Both the position numbers and the translations under genes were made by a program. From Microbacterium sp. B35-30 (GTDB lineage: Bacteria; Actinomycetota; Actinomycetes; Actinomycetales; Microbacteriaceae), in assembly GCF_010634855.1 (NCBI RefSeq), contig NZ_MWLQ01000011.1:248001-312000 (forward strand): a stretch of DNA of 64,000 nt, read 5' to 3'. Positions within the stretch are counted from its first letter, which is position 1. Every line of letters begins with the position of its first letter. A model generated the notes under the pieces. It was not told the DNA's origin. It was given only the letters and a program-made list of their open reading frames with translations, and did no database searches. Positions 63,871 through 64,000 of the stretch are shown in pieces.

Positions 63871-64000
63871 TCAGGGCGCGACGCCCGCGGCAGCCGGCTT
63901 GAACCCCGCGCGCACGTTCTCGCAGCACGCCGGGCGGCACACGTCGAACCACGGTCCGAGGTCCGTCGCGTGCGGGCGCTCGCCCGCCTGCGTGCCGCTC
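63871..64000 (-). CDS. Cys-rich C-terminus of an unidentified protein (5' end outside window)
   Basis: An open frame enters from the right edge and ends at 63871 (about 43 codons visible). The readable C-terminus runs ERPHATDLGPWFDVCRPAC then CENVRAGFKPAAAGVAP. The Cys pattern CxxxCC and aromatic GPWFD look like a conserved metal- or cluster-binding tail, not a random frame, but I cannot name the family from this piece. A partial inverted repeat containing ACGGATGCC (63822-63830) lies just downstream. Confidence 0.5.
   Translation of the reverse strand, partial: SGTQAGERPHATDLGPWFDVCRPACCENVRAGFKPAAAGVAP

Overview
The window is one 64 kb stretch of a high-GC (about 70% by eye) actinobacterial chromosome. 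Gene content and order point to the Micrococcales, most likely Microbacteriaceae such as Microbacterium. Supporting signs are the run rplU-rpmA-obgE-proB and nadD-X-rsfS, clpP1-clpP2-clpX downstream of tig, the ileS-folC-DUF4233-ndk operon, a translational ileS T-box, an actinobacterial RNase E, and many genes whose -10 box sits 6-7 nt before the start codon (leaderless transcription). I see no IS element, prophage, CRISPR array or rRNA. The species call is inference from these features; no search was run.

Layout, left to right. 1-16 kb: comEA (cut by the edge), leuS, pabB; then on + a DedA protein, an APP1-like phosphatase, an SRAP protein and a conserved uncharacterised protein; then a GH3 lipoprotein, a four-gene translationally coupled cassette (VOC protein, sugar dehydrogenase-like lipoprotein, zinc metallopeptidase, AidB-like acyl-CoA dehydrogenase), and a sensor kinase/response regulator pair divergent from a VanY carboxypeptidase. 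16-30 kb: tRNA-Ala and a housekeeping block for ribosome silencing (rsfS), NAD (nadD), proline (proB), ribosome assembly (obgE, rpmA, rplU), a glycosyltransferase, RNase E, a VKOR-like redox protein, ndk and folC. 30-38 kb: ileS with its T-box leader, an MHS-type transporter and valS. 38-46 kb: a regulator/77-aa protein/MFS cassette, an M3 peptidase, a hydrolase-LuxR fusion with a companion protein, and an epoxide hydrolase.

46-51 kb is the protein quality-control region: clpX, two clpP genes, a TPR protein and trigger factor, followed by tRNA-Pro and tRNA-Gly. 51-64 kb: an orphan membrane protein, an alpha/beta hydrolase, a gamma-carbonic anhydrase coupled to an OafA-type acyltransferase, Dps, a copper-oxidase/NarL-type two-component operon, an amidohydrolase coupled to a PaiB-like flavoprotein, a Nei-like glycosylase with rpiB, and a Cys-rich protein running off the right edge.

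Four signals are not explained by genes alone. (1) About fifteen genes across the window carry a TANNNT box exactly 6 or 7 nt upstream of the start codon. (2) The 9-mer ACGGATGCC is strongly over-represented, in both orientations and at the cost of normal codon choice, and forms perfect hairpins at gene ends. (3) Three TTTGCAA repeats spaced 14 nt apart cover the -35 of a regulator gene. (4) The ileS leader looks like a translational T-box. All counts were made by eye.
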